NCBI RefSeq assembly: GCF_000378185.1
Contig: NZ_KB899376.1
Span: 648,357-712,356, forward strand
Length of the DNA stretch: 64,000 bases
Source of the DNA: Salinimonas chungwhensis DSM 16280
GTDB taxonomy: Bacteria; Pseudomonadota; Gammaproteobacteria; Enterobacterales; Alteromonadaceae
Direction: 5' to 3'
Part shown: positions 20,849 to 31,583 of the stretch, one piece after another
Numbering within the stretch: the first letter of the stretch is position 1
Layout of the letters: every line of letters begins with the position of its first letter
Translations under genes and position numbers: made by a program
Notes under the pieces: model-generated
Told to the model about the DNA's origin: nothing
Databases searched by the model: none
Seen by the model: only the letters and a program-made list of their open reading frames with translations

Positions 20849-20868
20849 AATCCAAAGCAAATAACGCC

Positions 20869-20906
20869 AAAAAGCTTTTACTGTTGCTTACAGTGGAAGC
20901 TTTTTT
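20869..20906 (+). terminator. Rho-independent terminator of cspD
   Basis: AAAAAGCTT and AAGCTTTTTT bracket an inner pair TACTGT/ACAGT; the hairpin ends in six T. It lies 21 bases after the cspD stop. Confidence 0.85.
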
Positions 20907-21029
20907 ATTTTCACATACATAAATTATACGTCAATAGCGTCTTCTCTCCTGCCCATAGTCTTCGTTACCGTTATCTAAATCCACCGCAGTCTTACCTATT
21001 TGACTAATTATTTAGTGCTAGACAAAAGC

Positions 21030-21059
21030 TTCACTAATTCATTACATTGACCGTATAAT
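21030..21059 (+). promoter_or_regulatory. Candidate sigma-70 promoter of the gene at 21079
   Basis: A perfect TATAAT at 21054-21059 has a TTCACT -35-like hexamer 18 bases upstream (21030-21035). Transcription would begin about 13 bases before the ATG, leaving almost no leader and no Shine-Dalgarno box. Confidence 0.5.
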
Positions 21060-21078
21060 GTCTTTTTCTCATTAACTA

Positions 21079-22338
21079 ATGCAAAACAACTCACTCACTA
21101 TCCATAATCCAATTTATTATGATTTGGGCGGTGTGTTCGCTCCTTCTATGGATGTGGTCGAACGTGTCGATAAGCAGTTGCGAACACATTTTTCCTGGCA
21201 GTCTTGTCAGCACCAGTATGCGTACATGGCGTATAATTTTAGTTATCTTGCTTTGCACATCCCAAAGCTTTGTTACATGGTTGATACGCAGCACGTGATG
21301 ATCAAAGGTGTGTCTGTTGAGATATCCCTTAATTTGTCAGTGAGGATGAGCGGTAATATTTGCTTTGAATACCGTTACCACATTGATGATGTTCAACCTG
21401 GTGCCATCGAAGGACTGGTTGAAGCACTTCAGTGTTATATCAACCTTTCCTATACGCGCTATCTAAAGCGTATCGACGCATATAAAAATGCCATGACGAA
21501 GATCGCGCAACCTGACATTGATGAAGACGTGCCAGCCATTCTTGACCATTGTGAGCGCTTAGAAGAGATACAACACAAAGTAAAGCAATTAAAGGATTTT
21601 CAGGCAGACAGCTATTGTTATCCCTATCAGCACGGCCGGCTTTTGTTTGCCTGTGAGCCCGACGCTACCGGTATCAAAGAGTCATTAATGAATGAAGCCT
21701 TTTCGGCTTCAGCGACGAGTCTTGATAATGGAAAAATAATGTTGGGTACCTGGAAAACCATTATGATGACCAGCGAGGCTGAACAGGCTACATTTTTAAA
21801 CCTTTACACAGAATCACTGAGTCGGTTTTTCCAGTGCCAGACCTGGATTTTTCAGTGCGAGCATCGGCTTAACGAAATCAACAAAAACATTGATGGCGAA
21901 GCTCACAGCTATTCGTTGCTGAACAAGCAGGCCAAAGAGATTGAGTCTTTTTATTTTGCGTGCAACAGAGAAATGATTAACTTTGATAATCTGAGTATTC
22001 CCTTTAAAAATGATGATTACACCTTTTTGGTAAGTTCAATCAATAAGGCGATAAAACTTGAAGGTCATATCGCGCAGACCTACAAGCACCTGAATGCCGT
22101 TAAAGAGCATATTAATCTTGCCAAACTTCATATCGACTCGCGCACTGAAAAACACGCCAAGTTGCTCAAGCTACTGATGGGCTTAAATTTGTCTGCAGGC
22201 ATTGCGTCTTTGATTCCGGCATCTCTTGATGGTGACATCGCCAAAATCAGCTCATCTATGTTGCCACCTATTGTTTGGGTCACATTTGCATTAATCGCGT
22301 TTACCGTTCTGATGATAGAGTTTAGAAAGCGGAATTAG
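21079..22338 (+). CDS. Unrecognised protein with C-terminal membrane hairpin, CorA-like topology
   Basis: I do not recognise this 419-residue protein by sequence. The N-terminal two-thirds is soluble and mixed alpha/beta. From about residue 150 it becomes helical and charged (DEDVPAILDHCERLEEIQHKV, and later helices rich in K, E and L) and may form coiled coils. The last 55 residues hold two hydrophobic segments, LLMGLNLSAGIASLIPAS and MLPPIVWVTFALIAFTVLMI, and then a short basic tail FRKRN. A long helical stalk, two C-terminal membrane spans and a basic end recall CorA/ZntB-type metal transporters, but the signature GMN between the two spans is missing (the nearest string is GLN, before the first span). 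It has its own promoter and a terminator, so it is a single-gene unit. Confidence 0.6.
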   Translation: MQNNSLTIHNPIYYDLGGVFAPSMDVVERVDKQLRTHFSWQSCQHQYAYMAYNFSYLALHIPKLCYMVDTQHVMIKGVSVEISLNLSVRMSGNICFEYRYHIDDVQPGAIEGLVEALQCYINLSYTRYLKRIDAYKNAMTKIAQPDIDEDVPAILDHCERLEEIQHKVKQLKDFQADSYCYPYQHGRLLFACEPDATGIKESLMNEAFSASATSLDNGKIMLGTWKTIMMTSEAEQATFLNLYTESLSRFFQCQTWIFQCEHRLNEINKNIDGEAHSYSLLNKQAKEIESFYFACNREMINFDNLSIPFKNDDYTFLVSSINKAIKLEGHIAQTYKHLNAVKEHINLAKLHIDSRTEKHAKLLKLLMGLNLSAGIASLIPASLDGDIAKISSSMLPPIVWVTFALIAFTVLMIEFRKRN

Positions 22339-22403
22339 AAACGGGTACCAGACAAGCTGTATGATATGCATGAATACTATTGAAGATGTATGCGCATATA
22401 AAC

Positions 22404-22430
22404 AAAAAACCCGGCTTTTGCCGGGTTTTT
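22404..22430. terminator. Bidirectional terminator between the 21079 gene and icd
   Basis: AAAAAACCCGGC pairs with GCCGGGTTTTT around TTTT, with T runs on both strands. It is nearly the same sequence as the infA/clpA terminator. Confidence 0.93.
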
Positions 22431-22445
22431 ATATGGTAACAGGTA

Positions 22446-24668
22446 TTATCCCAAAATCTCGTGCAACGTCTTACTCGGAGACATGGCCTCGTAGACCTTC
22501 TTAGGATCCGGGTAATAGTAACCACCAATTTCCTGAGGTTTGCCCTGAGTGGCATCGATTTCTTCAAGTACCTTATCGATATTCTTCTCAAGCTTCTCGG
22601 CGATGTCTTTAAACTCAGCAGCCAGTTCCTTATCTTCGGACTGATTTGCTACTTCCTGCGCCCAGTAGAGTGCCAGCCATACATGACTGCCCCGATTGTC
22701 CAGCTCACCGGCTTTGCGCTTTGGCGACTTGCCATTATTAAGCAGAGTCTCGGTGGCTTTATCAAGGGAGCGCCCGATGATTTTCGCGCGCAGGTTATCA
22801 TTCTTGATAGCCACATCTTCCAAAGACACAGCAAGTGCAAGAAACTCACCCAGTGAATCCCAACGCAGGTGACCTTCTTCGACAAACTGCTGTACGTGCT
22901 TAGGTGCTGAACCACCTGCACCGGTTTCATACAAACCACCGCCGGCCATCAACGGTACAATTGACAACATCTTGGCACTGGTACCCAATTCCAGAATCGG
23001 GAATAAATCAGTCAGATAGTCACGCAGAACATTACCCGTAACAGAGATAGTATCCAGACCACGCATTGCCCGTTCCATGCTATAACGTATAGCGCGTACC
23101 GGAGACATAATCTGAATATCAAGGTCGCTGGTATCATGCTCCTGAAGATACTTATTAACCTTCTTAATCAGCTGTGAGTCATGCGCGCGCTCATCATCCA
23201 GCCAGAATACTGCTGGCATACCAGATTGACGGGCACGGGTTACAGCAAGCTTCACCCAGTCCTGAATAGGCAGGTCTTTCACCTGACACATCCGCCAGAT
23301 ATCGCCTTCTTCAACCTGGTGCTCCATCAGGACATTTCCGTCCTGATCAATAATCTGTACGCTACCGTCACTTTCCATTTCGAACGTTTTATCGTGGGAG
23401 CCGTATTCTTCCGCTTTTTGCGCCATCAGACCAACGTTGGGAACTGTACCCATGGTGGTGGGATCAAACGCACCATGTGTTTTACAGAAATTTATTACTT
23501 CCTGATATATGGTCGCGTAGGTACTTTCCGGAATCACTGCCTTGGTATCATGCGGCTTTCCATCCGGCCCCCACATCTGGCCTGAATTTCGAATCATAGC
23601 TGGCATCGAGGCATCTACAATAACGTCACTGGGGACATGTAAGTTAGAGATACCTTTATCTGAATTGACCATCGCGATAGGCGGACGATTGCCATAGCAG
23701 GCATTGATATCGCGCTGAATTTCAGAACGCTGAGACTCTGGCAAACTCTCAATTTTGTCATAAACACTGCCCAAGCCATTGTTCGGATTCACGCCCAGCT
23801 CGTCGAACAGCTCACCATATTTATCAAATAGTTCTTTGTAGAATACTTTTACGCAATGACCAAACACGATGGGGTGTGACACTTTCATCATGGTTGCTTT
23901 AACATGCAACGAAAACAGAATATTGTTTTTCTTGGCATCTTCAATCTGTTCCTCAAAAAAGTCACAGAGTGCTTTTTTACTCATGAACATGCCGTCAATA
24001 ACTTCGCCTGCCAACAAGTCTACTTTAGGCTTAAGGGTTTTTTTATTGCCCTGTTTATCAGTAAACTCGATGGAAACATGTCCATCTTTTTCAATCGTGG
24101 TGGATTTTTCACTGGAGAAAAAGTCACCGCCACGCATATGCGCTACGTGAGACTGAGAGGCCTGGCTCCATTCACCCATTGAATGAGGGTATTTGCGAGC
24201 AAAGTTTTTCACCGCTGTAGGAGCGCGACGATCGGAGTTACCTTCACGTAACACCGGGTTCACTGCACTACCCAACACTTTGCCATAGCGCTCACGGATT
24301 TCCTTTTCTTCGTCGCTTTTAGGGTCGTCAGGAAACTCAGGAATATTGAACCCCTGTGCCTTCAATTCCTTTATAGTGGCGCGTAGCTGCGGAATTGAGG
24401 CGCTGATATTGGGGAGTTTGATAATGTTAGCATTAGGATTTTGGGTCAGTTCACCAAGTTGTGCTAATGCATCCGGAACCTTTTGTTCGTCATCCAGATA
24501 ATCAGAGAAATTCGCCAGAATTCGCGCTGCTAAAGAAATATCACTTAGTTCGATATCAATGTCTGCAGAAGCTGCAAACTTTTCGATAATAGGAAGCAAC
24601 GAGTATGTCGCCAACATTGGCGCTTCGTCGGTCTTGGTATAGATGATAGTCGACTTGGCTTTGGTCAT
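22446..24668 (-). CDS. icd: Isocitrate dehydrogenase, NADP-dependent, monomeric type
   Basis: Oxidative decarboxylation of isocitrate to 2-oxoglutarate in the TCA cycle by the ~80 kDa monomeric enzyme (IDH-II), unrelated in length to the dimeric 416-residue type. The 740 residues match the family over the full length: [17 protein letters not shown] at the N-terminus, [18 protein letters not shown] near residue 130 (isocitrate binding), [15 protein letters not shown] near 250, and the [19 protein letters not shown] block near 545. The ATG at 24668 has GAGG six bases upstream and is preferred over one four codons earlier. The 373 bases to rluE contain no gene that I can see; they carry a short GGTAC..GTACC inverted repeat at 24688-24701 and presumably both promoters. 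Confidence 0.97.
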   Translation of the reverse strand: MTKAKSTIIYTKTDEAPMLATYSLLPIIEKFAASADIDIELSDISLAARILANFSDYLDDEQKVPDALAQLGELTQNPNANIIKLPNISASIPQLRATIKELKAQGFNIPEFPDDPKSDEEKEIRERYGKVLGSAVNPVLREGNSDRRAPTAVKNFARKYPHSMGEWSQASQSHVAHMRGGDFFSSEKSTTIEKDGHVSIEFTDKQGNKKTLKPKVDLLAGEVIDGMFMSKKALCDFFEEQIEDAKKNNILFSLHVKATMMKVSHPIVFGHCVKVFYKELFDKYGELFDELGVNPNNGLGSVYDKIESLPESQRSEIQRDINACYGNRPPIAMVNSDKGISNLHVPSDVIVDASMPAMIRNSGQMWGPDGKPHDTKAVIPESTYATIYQEVINFCKTHGAFDPTTMGTVPNVGLMAQKAEEYGSHDKTFEMESDGSVQIIDQDGNVLMEHQVEEGDIWRMCQVKDLPIQDWVKLAVTRARQSGMPAVFWLDDERAHDSQLIKKVNKYLQEHDTSDLDIQIMSPVRAIRYSMERAMRGLDTISVTGNVLRDYLTDLFPILELGTSAKMLSIVPLMAGGGLYETGAGGSAPKHVQQFVEEGHLRWDSLGEFLALAVSLEDVAIKNDNLRAKIIGRSLDKATETLLNNGKSPKRKAGELDNRGSHVWLALYWAQEVANQSEDKELAAEFKDIAEKLEKNIDKVLEEIDATQGKPQEIGGYYYPDPKKVYEAMSPSKTLHEILG

Positions 24669-25041
24669 TATATACCTCAATGTTTTCGGTACGCCGGTAC
24701 CGTATTAATCCGTTGGTTGCATAAACCCATACCCGCCCGGGCTGGTTTGTGCATCGTCCGGCATGGTTAAAAAATTGCAGAGCAAAACGCTGATGCGTAC
24801 CCGCCTCGACCCATGACCAGCAAGCAAAATGACAGTCAGATACCCGAGCAATACATGCCGCGTTCATTAGTATAGGGACGAAAAATTTAGTTACAAGTCA
24901 TACCATTGTCGCACGGTCAAGGATCAGACTAATGTCAACAGGTCCGAGTAGGCAGACTGGTAAATGTATCTGCAATACGCCCCTCGTGTTGATCAAGTTC
25001 TGTTAAACTAGAATACCTGACTCAATCAATTGGAAAAATCA

Positions 25042-25593
25042 ATGCCCCCTAAACCGCACTGTGTTGTGTTGTTTAACAAGCCGTTTGATGTGCTGTCCCA
25101 ATTCACTGACGCAGAGGGGCGTGCCACCCTCAAAGATTTTATTCCTATACCACAAGTATATGCTGCCGGCCGGCTCGACAGAGATTCCGAAGGCCTGCTG
25201 ATACTGACAAATGACGGTAAACTTCAACATAAACTGGCTAATCCGGCTGCTAAAACGAGCAAGACATATTATGTTCAGGTCGAGGGAGATATTGATTACA
25301 AGGCTATACGCCAGTTAAGCGAAGGTGTTACTTTGAAGGATGGTCCCACACTGCCGGCAAAGGTTAAACGAATAGAAAATCCCCAATTATGGGAGCGCCA
25401 TCCCCCGGTCAGATTCCGCAAACACATTCCTACATCCTGGCTAAGTATTACAATTACCGAAGGCCGCAACCGCCAGGTCAGGCGAATGACCGCCCATGTC
25501 GGTTTTCCCACACTTCGGCTTATCCGCTATCGCGTGGGCAGCTGGACCATTGATGGCATCGACAACGGCGCCTATCTAAAATTCGATCTGTAG
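25042..25593 (+). CDS. rluE: 23S rRNA pseudouridine synthase RluE-like (RsuA family)
   Basis: RsuA/RluB/E/F-family pseudouridine synthase; RluE modifies U2457 of 23S rRNA in E. coli. The protein has 183 residues and no S4 domain, as in RluE. The catalytic motif [18 protein letters not shown] is near residue 44, [13 protein letters not shown] near 76, and [16 protein letters not shown] near 146. The ATG at 25042 has GGAAAAA upstream; a TTG at 25030 adds only MEKS. It is divergent from icd and followed by a terminator. Confidence 0.9.
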   Translation: MPPKPHCVVLFNKPFDVLSQFTDAEGRATLKDFIPIPQVYAAGRLDRDSEGLLILTNDGKLQHKLANPAAKTSKTYYVQVEGDIDYKAIRQLSEGVTLKDGPTLPAKVKRIENPQLWERHPPVRFRKHIPTSWLSITITEGRNRQVRRMTAHVGFPTLRLIRYRVGSWTIDGIDNGAYLKFDL

Positions 25594-25636
25594 CATGCTT
25601 GAAATTCCCAGTATGCAGCCCTATTAAACCGCCCTC

Positions 25637-25662
25637 ACCCCGTGCTTTAAGGGGTATTTTTT
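25637..25662 (+). terminator. Terminator after rluE
   Basis: ACCCC (25637-25641) pairs with GGGGT (25651-25655), followed by ATTTTTT. The stem is short but the T tract is good. It sits 34 bases before mnmA. Confidence 0.65.
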
Positions 25663-25695
25663 GTTAGAATCCGCATCCTTCAAACAGACACTACG

Positions 25696-26834
25696 ATGAG
25701 TAAAGAGAATACGGTGACCGAAAGCACAGCATCTCAGCCAACGCCTGAACAACAAAAAGTCATTGTCGGTATGTCCGGCGGTGTCGACTCTTCTGTTTCT
25801 GCCTATCTGTTACAACAACAGGGTTATAAGGTAGAAGGCTTGTTTATGAAGAACTGGGAAGAGGATGACAACGACGAATACTGCGCCGCCGCGGAAGATC
25901 TCGCGGACGCACAGGCCGTTGCCGATAAGCTGGGCATTCATCTGCATACCATTAACTTTGCCGCCGAATACTGGGATAACGTGTTTGAATATTTTCTTGC
26001 TGAGTACAAAGCAGGCAGAACACCGAATCCAGACATCATGTGCAATAAAGAAATTAAATTTAAAGCATTTCTTGAGTTTGCCGCTGAGGATTTGCACGCC
26101 GATTATATTGCCACCGGCCACTATGTACAGCGCCGCCTCTCAGACGGTAAGTGGCAGATGCTAAGAGGGCTGGATAACAACAAAGATCAAAGCTACTTTT
26201 TGTATACCCTGAGTCAGCGTCATATTGCAAAAACCTTGTTTCCGGTAGGTAACCTGGAAAAGCCTGACGTGCGCCGGATTGCTGAAGAACAGGGTTTGGT
26301 GACTGCTGATAAGAAAGATTCCACCGGTATCTGTTTTATTGGTGAACGTAAATTTAAAGATTTCCTGGCGCAGTATTTGCCTGCACAACCCGGCAACATC
26401 GAGACACCTGAAGGTGAAGTGATTGGTACCCATGAGGGGCTGATGTATCACACCCTCGGCCAGCGCAAAGGCTTGCATATCGGCGGTCTGGCCGAATATG
26501 GCGATGAGCCCTGGTATGTGGTTGATAAAGATGTAGAGCGTAATGTTCTGATCGTAGGACAGGGCGCCAATCATCCGCGGCTTTTTTCTGACGGTCTTAC
26601 CGCGAATCAGATTCACTGGGTGAATAGAACACCGCTTTCTGGTCCAATCAGGGCGTCGGTTAAAACCCGTTATCGTCAGGAAGATATTCCCTGCACTATT
26701 ACACCTTGCGGCGATGATACGCTCACGGTAATTTTCGACTCGCCGCAAAAAGCGGTGACCCCTGGCCAGTCGGCCGTATTTTACCAGGACGAGGTGTGCC
26801 TCGGTGGTGCGATTATCGAGAGTTATATTCGCTG

Positions 26835-26835
<1 letters not shown>
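25696..26835 (+). CDS. mnmA: tRNA-specific 2-thiouridylase MnmA
   Basis: Introduces sulfur at U34 of tRNA-Lys, -Glu and -Gln. The 379 residues have a slightly long N-terminus before the PP-loop [15 protein letters not shown] near residue 25, then the catalytic cysteine pair: one in [12 protein letters not shown] near 112 and one in [13 protein letters not shown] near 209. The GLHIGG and HTLGQRKG motifs of the C-terminal domain are present. The stop codon overlaps the next start as TGATG (26833-26837), coupling it to hflD; this mnmA-hflD-purB order is common in gammaproteobacteria. Confidence 0.97.
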
Positions 26836-28854
<2,019 letters not shown>

Positions 28855-28865
28855 TTAGTTTTCTG

Positions 28866-28915
28866 TTGTCATCTTACCGGGTAAGAAATTACTAATTATA
28901 CCGGTGAGATGACAA
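28866..28915 (+). promoter_or_regulatory. 15-bp hairpin enclosing the cyclase ribosome-binding site
   Basis: Arm 28866-28880 (TTGTCATCTTACCGG) pairs with arm 28901-28915 (CCGGTGAGATGACAA) over 15 bp with one G-U pair and a 20-base loop. There is no T tract, so it is not a standard terminator. The 3' arm contains GGTGAG (28903-28908), the only Shine-Dalgarno-like box before the ATG at 28920. It could hide that box, and it may also protect the 3' end of purB mRNA. Confidence 0.7.
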
Positions 28916-28919
28916 TATC

Positions 28920-29723
28920 ATGCAACAGCAGAACCACCCTCCCCACACGCACAGACAGCATGCATATTTCTGTTTAAGATATTTACTCGGTGCAATATGT
29001 CTGATGGTTATATCCCTTGTGCCGCTGCAATATACTTTAATTCAGTTAACTGACAAGTTGATTATGCTGGTTGTTGTATTCGCTACAGTCACTTCATTGT
29101 GCATTTACTATATGCATAAATTTACTGACAAAAAGAGGCAAAGGGTTAATGTATTATCGGAGCCTCCCGCAAGACAAGTCTGTCGTTTTCAGACTATACC
29201 CTCCTCATATAAACACCTGTTAGCATCGCAGACCTGGCCCGTTAGCAGGGTTAGTGTGCTATTTGCGGATCTTCAGGGTTACACCATGCTTGCACGGGCC
29301 CTGGGCGATGAAAAGACCGTTGCGGTATTGCACCGGCTGTATTGTGAGTTTGACACTTACGGTATGAAGTTTGGCATTACGAAGATAAAAACTAACGGCG
29401 ATGAATATATGGCCGCTGCAGGGCTGGCAAATTCAGATAACAGCAATCCAATATACCCAAACAGCGAAACTCGCTGCCTATCATTTGCGTTTTCTCTGCT
29501 GACGATTATTCGTACTTTGAACCAGGATTGTAACCAGGATCTATCGATCAGAGTTGGCATTGCAACCGGACCGGTGACTGCCGGCTTTATTGGTCGATAT
29601 GGTCGTCAGTTTGATATATGGGGTAGCACAGTCAATCGGGCATCAAGGTTAGAGCGAACAGCCCGCGCAAACACAATTTGCATATGTGATACCACAGCTG
29701 AACGTGTGTACTGTAACGACTAG
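28920..29723 (+). CDS. Membrane-anchored class III adenylate cyclase
   Basis: Predicted to make cAMP from ATP. The 267 residues have two membrane spans (about residues 20-38 and 46-65), a short linker and one class III catalytic domain. All residues needed in a homodimer are visible: metal-binding D117 in LFADLQGYT and D161 in TNGDEY; adenine-selecting K157 in KIKTNG and D232 in FDIWG; and transition-state N239 and R243 in TVNRASR. The Lys/Asp pair points to ATP rather than GTP. No HAMP or sensor domain is present. It lies 65 bases after purB behind a strong hairpin, so read-through from purB with translational control is possible. Confidence 0.87.
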   Translation: MQQQNHPPHTHRQHAYFCLRYLLGAICLMVISLVPLQYTLIQLTDKLIMLVVVFATVTSLCIYYMHKFTDKKRQRVNVLSEPPARQVCRFQTIPSSYKHLLASQTWPVSRVSVLFADLQGYTMLARALGDEKTVAVLHRLYCEFDTYGMKFGITKIKTNGDEYMAAAGLANSDNSNPIYPNSETRCLSFAFSLLTIIRTLNQDCNQDLSIRVGIATGPVTAGFIGRYGRQFDIWGSTVNRASRLERTARANTICICDTTAERVYCND

Positions 29724-29773
29724 AGAAATAAGGACACGACCCGCACTTGGGCTATCCGCTACCTGTGTATCGT

Positions 29774-29782
29774 TGGTATAAT
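29774..29782 (+). promoter_or_regulatory. Extended -10 promoter candidate for the roxA-like gene
   Basis: TGGTATAAT is a perfect extended -10 element. The expected start would be near 29789, only about 11 bases before the ATG at 29800, leaving a very short leader. Confidence 0.45.
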
Positions 29783-29799
29783 AAAATTTTACTCTGCGG

Positions 29800-30936
29800 A
29801 TGTGCGTTTTGTATTTATCACCAGACTTTGATGCCAGCGACTTTTTAACTAAGCATTGGCAACAAACCCCTCTTGTTTTACGTCAGCTGCTCCCCGGTTT
29901 CAGCGATTTTCTGGATGAACATGATTTAGCCGGGCTCAGTGAAGACGACGATGTAGATAGCAGAATTATTCAATATCTTGAGCAGCAGTGGCGAGTCACC
30001 TCGGGCCCATTCGATGACTTTGAGCCCTTATGCCGCGGCCAATGGACATTACTTGTACAGGGGGTGGATCGCTACCTGGATGAAGCTTCGGATCTGATGA
30101 GAGCCTTTGATTTTATCCCGTATTGGCGAATGGATGATTTGATGGTAAGTTTTGCTAATGCAGGTGGCAGTGTAGGCCCTCACCTTGATCAATATGATGT
30201 TTTTCTCATTCAGGGTAAAGGACAGCGCCATTGGCGGGTTGGCAAACCCGGTCATCATAAAGCCATATTCCCCCACCCTCAGTTGTCACAAATTGCCCCC
30301 TTCGATGCCTGTATCGATGTGGTTTTAAACCCTGGCGATGTCTTGTATATACCACCCGGCTGGCCTCACGAAGGCATTGCGTTGAATGATTGCCTGACCT
30401 ATTCGGTAGGATTCAGAGCCCCTGATCAACAGGCTTTGCTGAACGTCCTGCCCGACATGCTGGGGGAGTCATCCAGCACGCGATTCAGCGACCCCGGTCG
30501 CCTGCCCGCAGCAAAACCGGGTGTGGTCAGTAATGCAGAGCTTGTGAAATTAAAAGATTTGTTGAAAAGAGCACTTGATAGCGACAACTGTGATGAGGCA
30601 TTACTGCGGTTTCTCAGCGACCAACATCTACCTGATGCTATACCAGATCATATGGTTGACGCCAGTGAGATAGAAATGCTGCTCGCTGAGGGAGCAACCC
30701 TTGTTCCGGCGCCGGGATGTCGTCCTCTTTATCAGCCCGCCGCTCACATGCTGACTTTCTATATAAATGGTGAAAAATTTGCGTGCGAACAGCCGTTTGT
30801 AGATATTATGATGCAGTGTATTGAGGGTACTCCTATATCCGCACAAATGTTAAATGTAGCATCGGTGGAAAAAAACTGTACATTTTTTGGTCTTTTAGCT
30901 AACCTGATCAACAAGGGCTATTGGGCTATAAAGTAA
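29800..30936 (+). CDS. roxA: Ribosomal protein uL16 arginine hydroxylase (RoxA/YcfD, JmjC-type)
   Basis: Fe(II)- and 2-oxoglutarate-dependent oxygenase; E. coli YcfD hydroxylates an arginine of ribosomal protein L16. The 378 residues follow YcfD: FLTKHWQQTPLVLRQ near residue 15, FIPYWRMDDLMVSFANAGG near 106, the iron-binding GPHLDQYDVF (HxD) near 128 and the second His in YIPPGWPHEGIAL near 186, then YSVGFRAP. The C-terminal winged-helix-like part is present. The GNAT gene starts 62 bases past its stop. Confidence 0.92.
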   Translation: MCVLYLSPDFDASDFLTKHWQQTPLVLRQLLPGFSDFLDEHDLAGLSEDDDVDSRIIQYLEQQWRVTSGPFDDFEPLCRGQWTLLVQGVDRYLDEASDLMRAFDFIPYWRMDDLMVSFANAGGSVGPHLDQYDVFLIQGKGQRHWRVGKPGHHKAIFPHPQLSQIAPFDACIDVVLNPGDVLYIPPGWPHEGIALNDCLTYSVGFRAPDQQALLNVLPDMLGESSSTRFSDPGRLPAAKPGVVSNAELVKLKDLLKRALDSDNCDEALLRFLSDQHLPDAIPDHMVDASEIEMLLAEGATLVPAPGCRPLYQPAAHMLTFYINGEKFACEQPFVDIMMQCIEGTPISAQMLNVASVEKNCTFFGLLANLINKGYWAIK

Positions 30937-30998
30937 TCCACCCAGCAGTGAGCCGGATTCTACATAACACCACACATTTGCAGAATACGGATCAGGTT

Positions 30999-31457
30999 AT
31001 GGCATTTAAGGTCGAACAGGTCGACTGGCAAAGCGCTAGTCATCGTCTCATTGAGCTTCGTGAACAGGTTTTCGTACTGGAATGGCAGCTTCCACGGGAA
31101 GCTGAATTCGATAAAGATGACGAAACTGCCCTGCATATTATCGTCAGCGACACCGACAACAAAACTATCGCCACCGCACGTTTAAAACTAACCGGTGAAA
31201 TCGGTCGGATTGCGATTCGTATGGGTTATCGCAATATTGATGTTTATAAACAACTATTCGGCGCCCTGGTGACTCTGGCCTATTCTTTAAATATTGATAC
31301 ATTGACGATGAACTGCGACTTAAATACCGTCACTCATCATGAAAGCCTGGGATTTGTTTGCAGTGGTGCTGCATTTATGGAGGCCGGGATTGCCCGCCAA
31401 CCCATGAGTTGTCCGCTTTCAGCGTTCAAATTACCTGATGCTGAACATCTCCACTAG
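30999..31457 (+). CDS. GNAT-fold acetyltransferase-like protein with altered acetyl-CoA loop
   Basis: Its 152 residues follow the plan of YjcF/ElaA-type GNAT proteins: REQVFVLEWQLPREAEFDKD near residue 19, then TARLKLTGEIGRIAIRMGYR near 60-80, and LGFVCSGAAFMEAGIARQPM near 118-138. The acetyl-CoA pyrophosphate loop, normally R-G-x-G-x-G/A after the IGRxAV strand, reads YRNIDVYKQL here and has lost all its glycines. This may mean loss of activity or a different ligand. The start at 30999 has CAGG just upstream; a longer frame to 30921 overlaps roxA and is not used. It follows roxA in the same direction, as in some relatives. Confidence 0.75.
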   Translation: MAFKVEQVDWQSASHRLIELREQVFVLEWQLPREAEFDKDDETALHIIVSDTDNKTIATARLKLTGEIGRIAIRMGYRNIDVYKQLFGALVTLAYSLNIDTLTMNCDLNTVTHHESLGFVCSGAAFMEAGIARQPMSCPLSAFKLPDAEHLH

Positions 31458-31583
31458 CTTCTGGCGAATTTAAGCATAACAGAATAATACTAAACGTCTT
31501 TATCAGCAGCCGCTAAATGCAGAATTATGCGCCTTTTCATACTTAATTTATTAAATTCAATGGTAAGAGAAGCACTGGTTCAT

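Noticed and set aside
26161-26748. 195-codon open frame antisense to mnmA
   Set aside because: It lies fully inside a certain gene and its protein resembles no family; long antisense frames are common opposite well-coded genes.
30921-30998. Longer N-terminus for the GNAT protein
   Set aside because: It overlaps the end of roxA and has no resemblance to the family, whereas the ATG at 30999 has CAGG upstream.
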